A DNA stretch of 64,000 bases from JACMLC01 sp963720235 (GCA_963720235.1 OY970389.1:1426001-1490000); one strand, 5' to 3'. Numbered from the stretch's first letter, positions 24,563 to 33,483 are shown. A program made the numbers and translations. The notes: generated by a model from the letters alone, not told the origin.

Positions 24563-26661
24563 TGGCAATCAAACTCTTCGGAGACCCTTTCAATCTCCAA
24601 GGCAACAACCAGAACTTGCAGGGAGGATATAACCCCCAACTGGCAGCGAACCCGCAGCAACCGAGTCCTGTTCCTAGACCAGTTCCTCTAGCCGCCCCAA
24701 GAACTGTTATCCCCACCGTAGCAGCCCCCAGAGCATCAGCACCTAGAGCCGCGCAACCCTCTGTCTATTTTTATAAACCAGACCCAAATAGCCAGCAGGT
24801 TTATAACGCCCAAGGACAGCCGCTTAGTTATGAGCAATACATAGCTCAGGGAGGCATGTCTAATTTCAGGAATGTCTTAAACCAAGCTCCCCCAGGACAG
24901 CAGGTTCAAGCATCGCAATCATTCAGCACTGGAAACCCAAACATTGAACTCTATCAAAACCCGAACCAGCAGCTTGCGAGTAGCGCAGGACAGGCAGGGC
25001 TTGGATTTGATGACTACATGAAAATCGTTTCAGGCCAGAGCGGGCTTTCTGTAGATGAACAGTACCGGATCAAAGAAGCCCTTGGAATTCCCGCATTAGA
25101 GAACGCTGTTTTTACTCCCTCTAAAGGTACTGAACAAATTTATAAAGACGCATATAAATCTTCAGGCTTGGGAAACTTAAAAACAAAAATTGAAGCCAAA
25201 CTAAAAGAGATTAGTATTATTCAATCAAAGTACATAGATGCGGAGGGAAAGGTTAATGAGAATCCGTTCCTATCGGAGGCTTCACGAATTGGCAGGCTGA
25301 GTAGGCTGGAAGATAAACGACAAGCTCAGATTGGGAACATGGAGAATGAAGTAAATAGCCTTAATGACCTTTACAATAGCGGCATCAATGAAGTGAATTC
25401 GCTTGTCACCAGAGTCTCTACTGACCTCGGCAACCAGCGCAACCTTGATAGCTTAAAATTACAGTACCTCTTATCAACAGCAGAAGAACAAATCAAGACT
25501 AAACAGGCTGAAAAAACCAACGAGGCTTATCAATATTTACCTGACTACTTAAAGGCGAAAGCCAGTGCTCAAAAACCGGATACCATTGGCTCTAATGAAA
25601 CAGGTTTCTATCGCTGGAATCCTAATACCCAAACCTTTGAACAGGTCATTGCTCCAAGTGTTACGCCTAACTTCCAAGCCAATCCTTTAACGGGAGAACT
25701 CTTTAATACAAAAACAGGATTAGGCGCAGGTGGAGGTGTGGGCGCAGGTTTGAGTTTCAATGCCGGAGCGCAAGGCATGAGAACTGACAGGCACAACAAC
25801 CCAACAGCCTTTACTACCGACATCGCGCGCCAAGCAGGACTTAAAGAGGGAGTTGATTATGTTGTGGGTGATCCGTTCCCCAATAACCCGAATCTTAAAA
25901 CCGCTAAACTATTAGGCGACCCGATTGCTACTACGATTAAAGTGATTGATAGCATCGGATTCTACACGCAATCAGGACAGCCCAGGTGGACTTATGTTAA
26001 CCAAATTCCTGATGCAAAGAATTGGGCCAATCTAAGCCCCGGCCAGAAAGCAAATGTAATAGCCCAGATGTACCAGAGAGAAGGCGGTAACGGTTCGTTA
26101 GTGCAAGGAGGAGGACAGGTAGGAACTGATGTTATCGGTCAGCTCGCCCAGCAAGTATTGAGAGATCCGCAACTGCTCTACAACCTGCCTTCAGCGCAGC
26201 AGACAGCCGTAACTGCCCGCCTCGCTCAAATGGGTGCTTCTATTCCGGGCAAACCGCTTTCAGCCGAAGCCTCTAAACTTTCCGGTATCGTCCAAACCCT
26301 TCCGAATGAAATTGAGCAGCTTAAAGCAGCTTTCCGCAAGGACTACAAAGGCTCGCTTACTGGCATTGTTACTGGCACGAACCGCCAGCTCTCAAAACTA
26401 TTAGACCAAGTGGCTGATAAGGTAGGACGCCTGCGCTCCGGTGGAGCCATTAACAGAGATGAAGAAGCGCGGTTTAAGAGACAGATAGCAAGCTTTATGG
26501 ATATTCCTTTCGGTAATATGAACAACGCTATCGCCGCTCTTGATGGTGTACTGGCTGAAGCCCGTACAGTGGCCCAAGGTATTCAGCCGGGTTCACAAAG
26601 CTCTTACCAATCGGGTAACGCAGGGAACGTAAATCTAAGCGACCTTAACTTTAATTTCTAA
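24562..26661 (+). CDS. Large internal virion protein 1
   Basis: 699 residues. The N terminus is very rich in Gln, Pro, Asn and Ala (about 1-140), followed by a long helical region (about 200-330), a Gly-rich turn (GAGGGVGAGLSF), and a helical C-terminal half. Start and stop are shared with its neighbours, so it is tightly coupled. Low-complexity N termini with long helices are usual for ejected internal proteins of podoviruses; the assignment is by position and composition. Confidence 0.55.
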   Translation: MAIKLFGDPFNLQGNNQNLQGGYNPQLAANPQQPSPVPRPVPLAAPRTVIPTVAAPRASAPRAAQPSVYFYKPDPNSQQVYNAQGQPLSYEQYIAQGGMSNFRNVLNQAPPGQQVQASQSFSTGNPNIELYQNPNQQLASSAGQAGLGFDDYMKIVSGQSGLSVDEQYRIKEALGIPALENAVFTPSKGTEQIYKDAYKSSGLGNLKTKIEAKLKEISIIQSKYIDAEGKVNENPFLSEASRIGRLSRLEDKRQAQIGNMENEVNSLNDLYNSGINEVNSLVTRVSTDLGNQRNLDSLKLQYLLSTAEEQIKTKQAEKTNEAYQYLPDYLKAKASAQKPDTIGSNETGFYRWNPNTQTFEQVIAPSVTPNFQANPLTGELFNTKTGLGAGGGVGAGLSFNAGAQGMRTDRHNNPTAFTTDIARQAGLKEGVDYVVGDPFPNNPNLKTAKLLGDPIATTIKVIDSIGFYTQSGQPRWTYVNQIPDAKNWANLSPGQKANVIAQMYQREGGNGSLVQGGGQVGTDVIGQLAQQVLRDPQLLYNLPSAQQTAVTARLAQMGASIPGKPLSAEASKLSGIVQTLPNEIEQLKAAFRKDYKGSLTGIVTGTNRQLSKLLDQVADKVGRLRSGGAINRDEEARFKRQIASFMDIPFGNMNNAIAALDGVLAEARTVAQGIQPGSQSSYQSGNAGNVNLSDLNFNF

Positions 26662-28364
26662 TGGCACTCCAAGTCTTCTCGGCTCCTCAAAACCAGCCGA
26701 CACTAAACCCAAGAGTACAAAGCGCACCCGTTCAGCCGACGCTCGCGCCACGAATTGTAACGACTCCTAGACAATCTACACTTTCTCCTAGAGTAGTTAC
26801 CCAACCTGTACAGCCAAGATTGAATCCGCAAGTGCAAACACAACCTGCAAATGGGCAGGCGTCTTTGCCTATTCAGTACACGCCCATTATCACTTCCATC
26901 ATGGCAGCGCAGAGACGAGGAGCAACGCCTGATCTGATTGTCCAGAAAATCATTGAAGGCAATCCCGAAAAAGGTATGGTCTTTCAGGAAGCATTAAGCA
27001 GAGGCGCAAGCCCGCAGGACATTCTTGCTGAAGTAATCAGGCAGAACTACACCCCCTCTAATGACCAGTCACAGCCGGGGATAGGCGGTATAGGTGGTTT
27101 ATTTGTCGGAGCCGCTAAAGGCGCGGCAAGCACCTTGAATAACCTTTCTGGATTGGGACAAAAAGCCCTTCAGAAAATCACTGGAATGGATACTCCGGTA
27201 TCTAGTCTTGACCCACGACTTACCACGCCAAACAGCACTACTCAGAAAATAGGATTCGGAGCAGAACAAATAGCGGAGTTCTTTATTCCCGCAGGAGCTA
27301 TATCCAAAGGAGCTAAACTGGTTGAAGGAGCCAGTGCAATTTCCAAACTCCCCAAAGCCGCACAAGGCATTTCTAAGCTTGCAGGCAAGGCCGTGTTAGA
27401 AGGCGCGGGAGCTGCGGGAGTAACAGCCGCTCAAGGAGGCAATAAGTCCGATGTAAAGACAGCAGTGGTCTTAGGCGGCGCATTCTCTGTAGCCGCTAAG
27501 GGTCTCCAAAAGATTATCCAGAAAATTCCTGAAACCTCTTGGTCTGCTATCTTGAAACGAACTCCAACCGAAGCCGCGAAGAAACCAAATCTCCCAGGTC
27601 AAGCAGTAAAAACCGGACTCACCGGACTGACAAGGCAATCAATAGCTAACAAAGCGGGAACAGCAATCCAGAGTATAGAGGTCACTTTAGATGACCTTTT
27701 AAGCGCGTCAAAAAAGACCATCAATCCTATTAAGGTAGCTGGCTACTTGGAAGATTTGCGAGACGCATACAAAGCAATTCCCGGTGAAGATGGGGCAGTA
27801 GAGTTGATTGAAGGCATCCAAAGGAAAATCGCTTTTAGTAAGAACCTTACGCCACTAGAAGCTAACAAAATGAAGCGGGATATTTATGGGTTGATTTCTA
27901 AAAGCTACGGCAGAGGAATGTTGGAAGTCCCGGCTAAAACAGAAGCTCAGAAACTGGTAGCCGCAGGACTGAAGCGCGAGATTGAAAAGATCATACCTGA
28001 AGCTAAAACTCTTAACGAGAAACAGGCGGTCTATATCCAAATTAAAAAAGCCCTGGATAAGACTATCGCAAGGACAGAAGGCAAAGGCATCGCCGGTACT
28101 GGTATTGGATTGACTGACGTACTTATCGGAGGACTTGGAACCGGAGCCGGTGCGCTGGCGGGAAGCCCGCTCGTGGGGCTTGGATTAGTAGCCGCTAAGA
28201 AAACGGCTGAGTCTCCAATAGTATTAAGCGCCACAGCAAAGCTACTGAATTACTTCAATCAGTTATCTCCTACTAAGAAGCTTTTGTTCTATGAAGCCTT
28301 AAAAGGACTCACCGTAAAGGGAGGAACAGAACTTAATAGCTTCGGTTCGTCAAAGACCGAATAG
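26661..28364 (+). CDS. Large internal virion protein 2 with Gly/Ala hydrophobic regions
   Basis: 567 residues. The first 70 are Pro/Gln/Thr-rich repeats around LxPRVxxxPxQPxL, then come helices. Several Gly/Ala-rich hydrophobic stretches (GGIGGLFVGAAKGAAS, GTGAGALAGSPLVGLGLVAA) could insert in membranes. The design fits a DNA-ejection protein that forms part of a trans-envelope channel. No lysozyme motif is found. Confidence 0.55.
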   Translation: MALQVFSAPQNQPTLNPRVQSAPVQPTLAPRIVTTPRQSTLSPRVVTQPVQPRLNPQVQTQPANGQASLPIQYTPIITSIMAAQRRGATPDLIVQKIIEGNPEKGMVFQEALSRGASPQDILAEVIRQNYTPSNDQSQPGIGGIGGLFVGAAKGAASTLNNLSGLGQKALQKITGMDTPVSSLDPRLTTPNSTTQKIGFGAEQIAEFFIPAGAISKGAKLVEGASAISKLPKAAQGISKLAGKAVLEGAGAAGVTAAQGGNKSDVKTAVVLGGAFSVAAKGLQKIIQKIPETSWSAILKRTPTEAAKKPNLPGQAVKTGLTGLTRQSIANKAGTAIQSIEVTLDDLLSASKKTINPIKVAGYLEDLRDAYKAIPGEDGAVELIEGIQRKIAFSKNLTPLEANKMKRDIYGLISKSYGRGMLEVPAKTEAQKLVAAGLKREIEKIIPEAKTLNEKQAVYIQIKKALDKTIARTEGKGIAGTGIGLTDVLIGGLGTGAGALAGSPLVGLGLVAAKKTAESPIVLSATAKLLNYFNQLSPTKKLLFYEALKGLTVKGGTELNSFGSSKTE

Positions 28365-28446
28365 CCTGCTGTTCTTTCCGGTAATCGTAGTACACAGAAC
28401 ACGCTCCCCAAAATATTCCTACAATAATTGTTATTACCCAAATCAT
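28333..28446 (-). CDS. Tiny antisense membrane protein
   Basis: 37 residues, a single membrane helix (WVITIIVGIFWGACSVYY) and a basic tail. It overlaps the end of the preceding gene on the other strand by 32 bp. It is a third example of a tiny leftward membrane gene within the structural region. Small size keeps confidence low. Confidence 0.35.
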   Translation of the reverse strand: MIWVITIIVGIFWGACSVYYDYRKEQQAIRSLTNRSY

Positions 28447-28495
28447 ACCCAAACACTAGCACTCATAATTAATCTGTCAAATAAGTTATCCACAC

Positions 28496-28834
28496 ATGAG
28501 AGAAGAAAGACGACAAGGTGATTTAGCCATTTTAGATAAGCTCGCAGAGATTCATACCAATCTTGCCTTAAACACTCAAGAAACCGCTCGCATAGCGAAG
28601 GCTCAAGAAAGCACTAATGGGAAAGTAGCTGGACATGAAGTAAGACAACAAGCCCTAGAAGCCAACCAAGCTGTAATGGCTACTACTCTTGCTCAGTTAA
28701 CCTCAGCCAATAACAATAAAGCTAATGAAGCTAGAGGATGGAGAGATTGGGCTATTAAAGGCGTAATCGCCATCGTCGTGATGCTCTTTTATTACCTTCT
28801 GATTAATAACGGTTTCCCAAAGTTTCTTAATTAA
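28496..28834 (+). CDS. Coiled-coil protein with C-terminal membrane helix (XhlA-like)
   Basis: 112 residues. Heptad-rich helices precede one membrane segment (IKGVIAIVVMLFYYLLI). The layout resembles small phage lysis or membrane-association proteins of the XhlA type. A perfect DnaA box (28486-28494) lies directly in front of the ATG. It precedes the endopeptidase region, which agrees with a lysis function, but this is not proven. Confidence 0.5.
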   Translation: MREERRQGDLAILDKLAEIHTNLALNTQETARIAKAQESTNGKVAGHEVRQQALEANQAVMATTLAQLTSANNNKANEARGWRDWAIKGVIAIVVMLFYYLLINNGFPKFLN

Positions 28835-28846
28835 CACTCACAGTTA

Positions 28847-29602
28847 ATGAAACATTCTAAATGGGTGGTCTTACCAGACCTCCAGTGGCCGTACCATGAT
28901 TACATGTCGGTCAATGCAGTCCTCCAATATGTCTCAGAGAATTACTGGGATGGACTCTTGCAGCTTGGCGATTTCATGGATTGGGATTTCATATCACGCT
29001 GGACAAAAGACAACGCCCGTAGGATAGAAGGCCAAAGGTTCCTAAAAGAATATGAGGGAGCCAACAAGTTCTTAGACAGTCTTCAGTCAGCCGCGAGGAA
29101 CAAAAACAAAGACGCTCAGATAGTCATCATTGAAGGCAACCACGATAACCGAGTAGAGCAGGTTATAGACAAGTCCCCGAACTTAGAGGGGATGATAGAG
29201 ATGGAAAAGAACCTGCACTTTGATGAGCGGAAGATTACTTATTGGAAATACTGGACACATAGAAAACCTTATAAGATAGGCAAAGCGTTATTCATTCACG
29301 GCCAATACACTAACGACGCCCACGCCAAGAAACACGCCCTCAACTACAATCACAATCTTTTCTACGGCCACACTCACGACCACCAGCTTTACTCAAAAAC
29401 CATAATGGGCAAGACCATCCAAGCCGAGAGCTTAGGAACACTCTCCCGTTATGATCTCTCCTACATGGGACACAAGCCCTCTAACTGGTCACAGTGCTTT
29501 GCTACTTTCTACTTCCATCCAAACGGCACGTTCAATCATTACGTCACCAACATAATTAATCATGTATTCACCGCTCCTAACGGAGTGGAATACAAGGGGT
29601 AA
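28847..29602 (+). CDS. Calcineurin-like metallophosphoesterase
   Basis: 251 residues with the ordered metal motifs LPDLQWP (D-x-Q in place of D-x-H), GDFMDW, GNHDNR, a lone His in FIHGQY and GHTHDH. The fold hydrolyses phosphoesters using two metal ions. In phages such genes are accessory enzymes for nucleotide or nucleic-acid processing. The Gln in the first motif is a notable departure. The gene lies between the coiled-coil membrane protein and the endopeptidase. Confidence 0.8.
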   Translation: MKHSKWVVLPDLQWPYHDYMSVNAVLQYVSENYWDGLLQLGDFMDWDFISRWTKDNARRIEGQRFLKEYEGANKFLDSLQSAARNKNKDAQIVIIEGNHDNRVEQVIDKSPNLEGMIEMEKNLHFDERKITYWKYWTHRKPYKIGKALFIHGQYTNDAHAKKHALNYNHNLFYGHTHDHQLYSKTIMGKTIQAESLGTLSRYDLSYMGHKPSNWSQCFATFYFHPNGTFNHYVTNIINHVFTAPNGVEYKG

Positions 29603-29603
29603 T

Positions 29604-30254
29604 ATGAAATTAATTTGGCCTATAAAAAGCATAGGGAAGAATGGAATTTACATCTCCCAGAAGTTTGCAAACGTCCTCATCTTAGACAGACCTTACACCT
29701 TTAACGGTGTCACCTATCCCGCCGGAACGAATTTTTATAAAGCAGCTTTTGGGATGGATGGACACAACGGCATTGATATAGCCTGTCCTATCGGCACTCC
29801 CATTTACGCTCCGCACGATGGAACAGTAACAGCTACATATAACGCCGGAGGATACGGAAATTACATCAGATTGAAGTTTGAAGAAGACGGTTTTGGATGG
29901 GAAGTAACTTTAGGACACCTTAATAAAATCCTAAAAACAGGAACAGTCAAAAGAGGTGAATTGATTGCTCAGTCCGGTAACTCAGGAACCTCTACCAATC
30001 CTCATCTTCACTATGGATTAGGACAATTTAAAAACGGAGTCTTATTAAATAAGAACAATGGCTACAAGGGTTCTATTGATCCTGCGCCATTCACGAAAGG
30101 AGAAGCAATGAACCAAGCTAAGGTAGTAGTGTCTAAAAACTCACCGACTGTTTATGTCTGCTATCCGATTCCTTCAATGGAATACCTGAAGGATAAATCA
30201 GGACTGGAAGGCTTTAGTGTCCCTGATCCAATTCCTAATACAGATTCACTCTAA
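29604..30254 (+). CDS. M23-family endopeptidase, endolysin candidate
   Basis: About 216 residues. The LytM zinc peptidase domain is shown by HNGIDIACPIG, a middle LGHLNKI and the HLHYG motif. It cleaves peptide cross-links of peptidoglycan. The ATG at 29604 just after the previous stop is preferred to the upstream in-frame start. There is no signal peptide, so export would need a holin. The last about 45 residues after the catalytic domain are of unknown role. Confidence 0.8.
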   Translation: MKLIWPIKSIGKNGIYISQKFANVLILDRPYTFNGVTYPAGTNFYKAAFGMDGHNGIDIACPIGTPIYAPHDGTVTATYNAGGYGNYIRLKFEEDGFGWEVTLGHLNKILKTGTVKRGELIAQSGNSGTSTNPHLHYGLGQFKNGVLLNKNNGYKGSIDPAPFTKGEAMNQAKVVVSKNSPTVYVCYPIPSMEYLKDKSGLEGFSVPDPIPNTDSL

Positions 30255-30508
30255 TGACACCCGACCGCGAAGAACATCTAAAAGAGATGCAGGACGAGTT
30301 CATTAGAATGTCCCGTATCAAATACGAAAACGGGCAACGTGAACACGGAGGCAAGATGTGGGAAAAGCCTGGGATGCTCGCCTACGCGAAAGAAGAAGTA
30401 ATAGACCTCTGGCATTATCTGATGACTCAAGAGCGCCAAATTAAAGAACTCAAAGCCAGATTAGAGATTGTGGATAACTCGTCTTTACAGAATCAGCAGG
30501 AGGAGTAA
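30254..30508 (+). CDS. MazG-like / phage nucleotide-related helical protein
   Basis: 84 residues with YENGQREHGGKMW and EEVIDLWHYL, a pattern of small helical phage proteins related to MazG-type pyrophosphatases. The start is coupled to the previous stop. It probably adjusts nucleotide pools or is a vestigial form; the catalytic set is incomplete. A DnaA box lies within the 3' end. Confidence 0.5.
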   Translation: MTPDREEHLKEMQDEFIRMSRIKYENGQREHGGKMWEKPGMLAYAKEEVIDLWHYLMTQERQIKELKARLEIVDNSSLQNQQEE

Positions 30509-30537
30509 GCTGAAAGTAATCATTAAATAATACACTT

Positions 30538-30615
30538 ATGAATTTAGAATCAGTCCTCACAGTCTTGTTCCTTTTAACAGGAACCATATTCTTTATCCGT
30601 TCAATCATTAGGTAA
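30538..30615 (+). CDS. Tiny membrane peptide, 25 residues
   Basis: One hydrophobic helix (VLTVLFLLTGTIFFI) between the MazG-like and transglycosylase genes. It could be a lysis accessory peptide. Size alone makes this tentative. Confidence 0.3.
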   Translation: MNLESVLTVLFLLTGTIFFIRSIIR

Positions 30616-30696
30616 AAGTCGCCAACAACCGCTGGAAAACGCCTTGGAGGGCGCAGAGGAATTGTGTAGGCACTACAAGCGGCCATAGGCCCCACA

Positions 30697-31260
30697 TTGA
30701 AATTAAAAAGAATTGCCGTTTTACTACTGGCGGTAATCGTAGCGTGGATATTTATTCCTCTACCAAAAACAGCAGCAAGCAAAACACAAACTCAAACTCA
30801 AACTGAAGAAATCATTGTAGAAGATACCTTCACTATCAAAAACAATGCTCTCACAAGCACTCAAACCGTACCTGAAATACCTAAAGCCGGAGGAACAAAA
30901 AAAGCTAAAACTTCTGCTCAAGTTAGCCCTGCTCCGAGCCAAGACGTTAGACGCTATTCAAAAGAAGAAGTCCAACAATTAATCATCTCTTATGCAAACC
31001 AATACGGGATCAATCCCGAAGTTCCGCTTTGTATCGCTAGATGGGAATCCGGTTATAACCAGTTCAGTAAAAATAAAAACTCCTCAGCAAGTGGCGTGTT
31101 CCAGTACTTGTTATCTACTTGGAAAGCCACTGATGAAGGGAAGGCCGGATTGTCCGTGTTCAATGCAGAAGCTAACGTGAAAGCAGCGATTAAATATATG
31201 GCCTCAAGGAGAAATACAAAGCCTTGGGTCGTAGGCAACAAATGCCCCAGCCTAAAATAA
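30697..31260 (+). CDS. Lytic transglycosylase, membrane-anchored
   Basis: 187 residues with TTG start. The N-terminal hydrophobic segment (AVLLLAVIVAWIFIPL) is followed by a Gln/Thr-rich linker, then an SLT-type domain with CIARWESGYNQF (catalytic Glu) and SASGVFQYLLSTW. It cuts peptidoglycan glycan strands. In phages it may act in lysis or, as a virion protein, in DNA entry. A start further upstream in this frame was not found. Confidence 0.75.
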   Translation: MKLKRIAVLLLAVIVAWIFIPLPKTAASKTQTQTQTEEIIVEDTFTIKNNALTSTQTVPEIPKAGGTKKAKTSAQVSPAPSQDVRRYSKEEVQQLIISYANQYGINPEVPLCIARWESGYNQFSKNKNSSASGVFQYLLSTWKATDEGKAGLSVFNAEANVKAAIKYMASRRNTKPWVVGNKCPSLK

Positions 31261-31412
31261 AAATCACAGAGACCATCATAGACGGTAGATTCTACCGGGA
31301 TATGAAAGTTGAATATCCTGCACGAACTGTTTACTCAACATGGTCAATCCCTTACATCATCATTAATAAAAACACCAATGAAAGACCTTTTAGCTCGGCT
31401 GACAAGCCGTAA
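31242..31412 (+). CDS. Small phage protein, 56 residues
   Basis: Begins MPQPKIKITETIIDGRFYRD. It overlaps the transglycosylase end by 19 bp and the holin-like start by 35 bp. It is beta-like and soluble. The two overlaps and protein-like composition support it; the function is unknown. Confidence 0.4.
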   Translation: MPQPKIKITETIIDGRFYRDMKVEYPARTVYSTWSIPYIIINKNTNERPFSSADKP

Positions 31413-31611
31413 ATTCTTACTCACCATAATTGCATCTGCAACAGCTTTCGGAGTTGCAATCCAAGACAACACAATTACTCAACCGGAAGTCTGGTCAATC
31501 CTTACTCCTATCCTCGCCTTTATCGGAGTAGAAGGAGCAGCCGATACAGTAACCCGCTACACTAACATCCCGAAGGTTGAAGAAGAATCGCCTATCTCTA
31601 CAGAAAGCTAA
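31378..31611 (+). CDS. Holin-like membrane protein
   Basis: 77 residues from ATG 31378. A basic N terminus and two hydrophobic segments (FLLTIIASATAFGVAI and ILTPILAFIGVEG) precede a short charged tail. Size, topology and closeness to two peptidoglycan-degrading enzymes support a holin. The longer frame from 31309 is less likely. Confidence 0.6.
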   Translation: MKDLLARLTSRKFLLTIIASATAFGVAIQDNTITQPEVWSILTPILAFIGVEGAADTVTRYTNIPKVEEESPISTES

Positions 31612-31723
31612 ACGCAGAGCGCGAAGGATAGCAGACCAAAACTACGCACCTAAGAAACCTACCTGTAAAAAGTGCGGTGGTCTCCTAACAACTCAATACG
31701 ACCACTGGTACAAATGTGCGTAA
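31577..31723 (+). CDS. Small basic zinc-knuckle protein
   Basis: 48 residues from TTG 31577, overlapping the holin-like gene by 35 bp. The N-terminal half is Lys/Arg-rich, then CKKCGG and a final YKCA. It may bind nucleic acid. Tentative because of the rare start and small size. Confidence 0.35.
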   Translation: MKKNRLSLQKAKRRARRIADQNYAPKKPTCKKCGGLLTTQYDHWYKCA

Positions 31724-31756
31724 TTCCTTTTTAACAACTGAATAAGTTTCCTCACT

Positions 31757-31862
31757 CTGATTGCGTGGCTCAATTGGCTAACACAATCAGGGCTGGGGCC
31801 TGCTGATGTAAACGAGACTCGCTGAGTTTCGTTGGCTACGGCTTTATCGCTCGTCAGCAGGC
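31757..31862 (+). ncRNA. Structured leader RNA upstream of the small-zinc-protein operon
   Basis: Pairs seen: CTGATTG/CAATCAG (31757-31763 with 31784-31790); GCCTGCTGA/TCAGCAGGC (31798-31806 with 31854-31862); nested in the latter, ACGAGACTC/GAGTTTCGT (31812-31820 with 31824-31832, one G-U). It ends about 40 bases before a strong Shine-Dalgarno. It has tRNA-like words (GTGGCTCAATTGGCTAAC) but no T arm. Confidence 0.4.
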
Positions 31863-31903
31863 TTCAGTCTCCCCGAACACACAACAACATAAGGAGGAAC
31901 AAC

Positions 31904-31987
31904 GTGGCTAATTTTTCTCTATGGCGACGTTTCAGGAGAAAACTGCGCTCTCGCAAGAGGAGGTGGTTTTTCAGGAGGATGAAATGA
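31904..31987 (+). CDS. Tiny highly basic peptide, possible leader
   Basis: 27 residues from GTG after an excellent AAGGAGG. The sequence is almost all Arg, Lys, Trp and Phe (RRFRRKLRSRKRRWFF). Its stop overlaps the next ATG (ATGA). Either a translated leader that couples the next gene or a small membrane- or nucleic-acid-active peptide. Confidence 0.4.
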   Translation: MANFSLWRRFRRKLRSRKRRWFFRRMK

Positions 31988-32178
31988 TTATTGACTGCAA
32001 CGGCAAGTGTGGAAAGCGGATCATTATCCCTAACACACCAGACGGCAAATCCTACCTTTGCAAAGCCTGCTACGCCTCACTCATGAACCTTCTCTTAGAC
32101 ATCATCCGGCCAGCACAAGAACCCCATCTCGCGCTCGTTAAAGAGTCTGAACCAATAGAAACGGAGTCAGTCGCATGA
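31984..32178 (+). CDS. Small zinc-finger phage protein
   Basis: 64 residues from ATG 31984 with AGGAGG seven bases ahead. It contains CNGKCGKR and CKACYASL, a four-Cys knuckle, and a helical acidic tail. The longer frame from 31921 lacks such a ribosome site and overlaps the basic peptide. It has ATGA overlaps on both sides. Confidence 0.55.
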   Translation: MIIDCNGKCGKRIIIPNTPDGKSYLCKACYASLMNLLLDIIRPAQEPHLALVKESEPIETESVA

Positions 32179-32342
32179 TTTACAACCGACTCAGGACTAA
32201 GAACCCCAACTGTACATTTTGCGGGATGCCGATACTTCGCAACAGCGAAGTAAAGACACCCAACGGTCAATTCCATCCCGGCTGTATGTCAGCCATCACA
32301 AAGGAGAAACCCATTGCAAGTTCTAGGCAGATTACTCGGTAG
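32175..32342 (+). CDS. Small zinc-binding phage protein
   Basis: 55 residues with CTFCGMP and HPGC, together one possible zinc site. It starts by ATGA overlap with the previous gene and overlaps the DUF932 gene start by 29 bp. The function is unknown. Confidence 0.45.
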   Translation: MIYNRLRTKNPNCTFCGMPILRNSEVKTPNGQFHPGCMSAITKEKPIASSRQITR

Positions 32343-33099
32343 AGGAAACGGAGAGGCTGAACAAGCCATCCCCGTAAACGCAACGCTGATGTCCCATGCG
32401 GGAACATCCAAAGTCACCCGCGCTGATCTCGCGCTTCTTCCTGTCCCTGAAGAAACAGACACCTTCAAGCCCATTGCTCACTCCTACCTGATTAACCAGC
32501 TTGAAGAAGCCCTTGCCTTCCGTCACATTCAAATCACCCGAGATGAATACGCTGTCTCACCGGACGGCATGAAGATGTTCGGGCTTCTGGAACTCAACTC
32601 CACTCACGAGGGATTGACGTTCGCTATCGGCCTCAGAACGGCCAACGACAAGAGCATGAGGCTCGGCATGGTCGCAGGTTACAGAGTCTTCGTGTGTGAC
32701 AACATGAGCCTTTCAGGAGACTTCAAACCTCTCCTGGCGAAGCACTCTAAGAACTTCAACTTGAACGAGGCTCTGACTATGGGCGTTGACAGGATTCAAA
32801 GGAACTGGCAACCCTTAAGAGAAGCGATTGACTTCAAACGTCAATACCAACTCTCGGATGGGGACGCGCAGGCTCTTATCTACAGGGCGTTCATGACCCA
32901 GAAGTTTCCGGTCAAGCTCATGAAGACCGTTCACCGCGAGTTCTTCGTTTCACCTTCTCATGCCGAGTTCCAGCAAAGAACGGTTTGGAGTTTGGAGAAC
33001 AGCTTTACGACTGCCTTCAAAGCTCTCAAGCCTGTCACTCAATACGCGATGACGGCCAAGCTCGGCAAGTTCCTGACTCCCTACACACAGGCGTTCTAA
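32314..33099 (+). CDS. DUF932-family phage/plasmid protein
   Basis: 261 residues. TTG start chosen because AAGGAG stands seven bases ahead. Motifs FGLLELNSTHEGLTFAIGLRTANDKS and GYRVFVCDNMSLSG are diagnostic for DUF932, a family shared by plasmids and phages and often near replication or anti-restriction genes. The biochemical role is not known. Confidence 0.85.
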   Translation: MQVLGRLLGRGNGEAEQAIPVNATLMSHAGTSKVTRADLALLPVPEETDTFKPIAHSYLINQLEEALAFRHIQITRDEYAVSPDGMKMFGLLELNSTHEGLTFAIGLRTANDKSMRLGMVAGYRVFVCDNMSLSGDFKPLLAKHSKNFNLNEALTMGVDRIQRNWQPLREAIDFKRQYQLSDGDAQALIYRAFMTQKFPVKLMKTVHREFFVSPSHAEFQQRTVWSLENSFTTAFKALKPVTQYAMTAKLGKFLTPYTQAF

Positions 33100-33103
33100 A
33101 GCC

Positions 33104-33280
33104 ATGACCTACATTCACCAGACCTGTGAAGGGTTAATAGAAACTTTTCCTGATGAAGGTGATGAGAGTTATGGACTCTGTACAAATTGCGGCGAAGAAG
33201 GCGAACTAACGATTGTTGACACTGATCCTATGGAGGAGCTTGTATTCGTCACAATCCACATCACCTGTATTCGGGAATAA
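33104..33280 (+). CDS. Small Cys-containing phage protein
   Basis: 58 residues, acidic, with CTNCGEEGEL and two further Cys residues. It starts four bases after the DUF932 stop. Probably a small metal-binding accessory. No family is recognised. Confidence 0.45.
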   Translation: MTYIHQTCEGLIETFPDEGDESYGLCTNCGEEGELTIVDTDPMEELVFVTIHITCIRE

Positions 33281-33448
33281 CCACGTTCTATCTTCAAGCA
33301 TCCCGCCTAGAAACCTCTATGGCCCCTGCTTGCCAGCAATAAAGAAGTTGACCATGTTTGAGCCAGCTTCTTTTTGTTTACTTTTTACCAAGATTAGAAA
33401 TAAGATGGAGCTACCAAACGGCCTATGGGAGTCGGTAGCTCCACCCGC

Positions 33449-33483
33449 CCATCACACGCCCCACCCCGGCGTGTGATGGTTTT
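33449..33483 (+). terminator. Intrinsic terminator of the DUF932 operon
   Basis: Perfect 12-bp stem, CCATCACACGCC (33449-33460) with GGCGTGTGATGG (33468-33479), followed by TTTT. The rest of 33281-33553 holds no supported gene. Confidence 0.65.

Noticed and set aside
30697..31260. Long leftward frames within the lysis region as separate genes
   Set aside because: They lie opposite the transglycosylase, lack Shine-Dalgarno sites and show no protein family features.
31757..31862. tRNA-like words (GTGGCTCAATTGGCTAAC) suggesting a phage tRNA
   Set aside because: No T arm or acceptor pairing can be built; the better pairings give nested long stems, so it is listed as a leader RNA.
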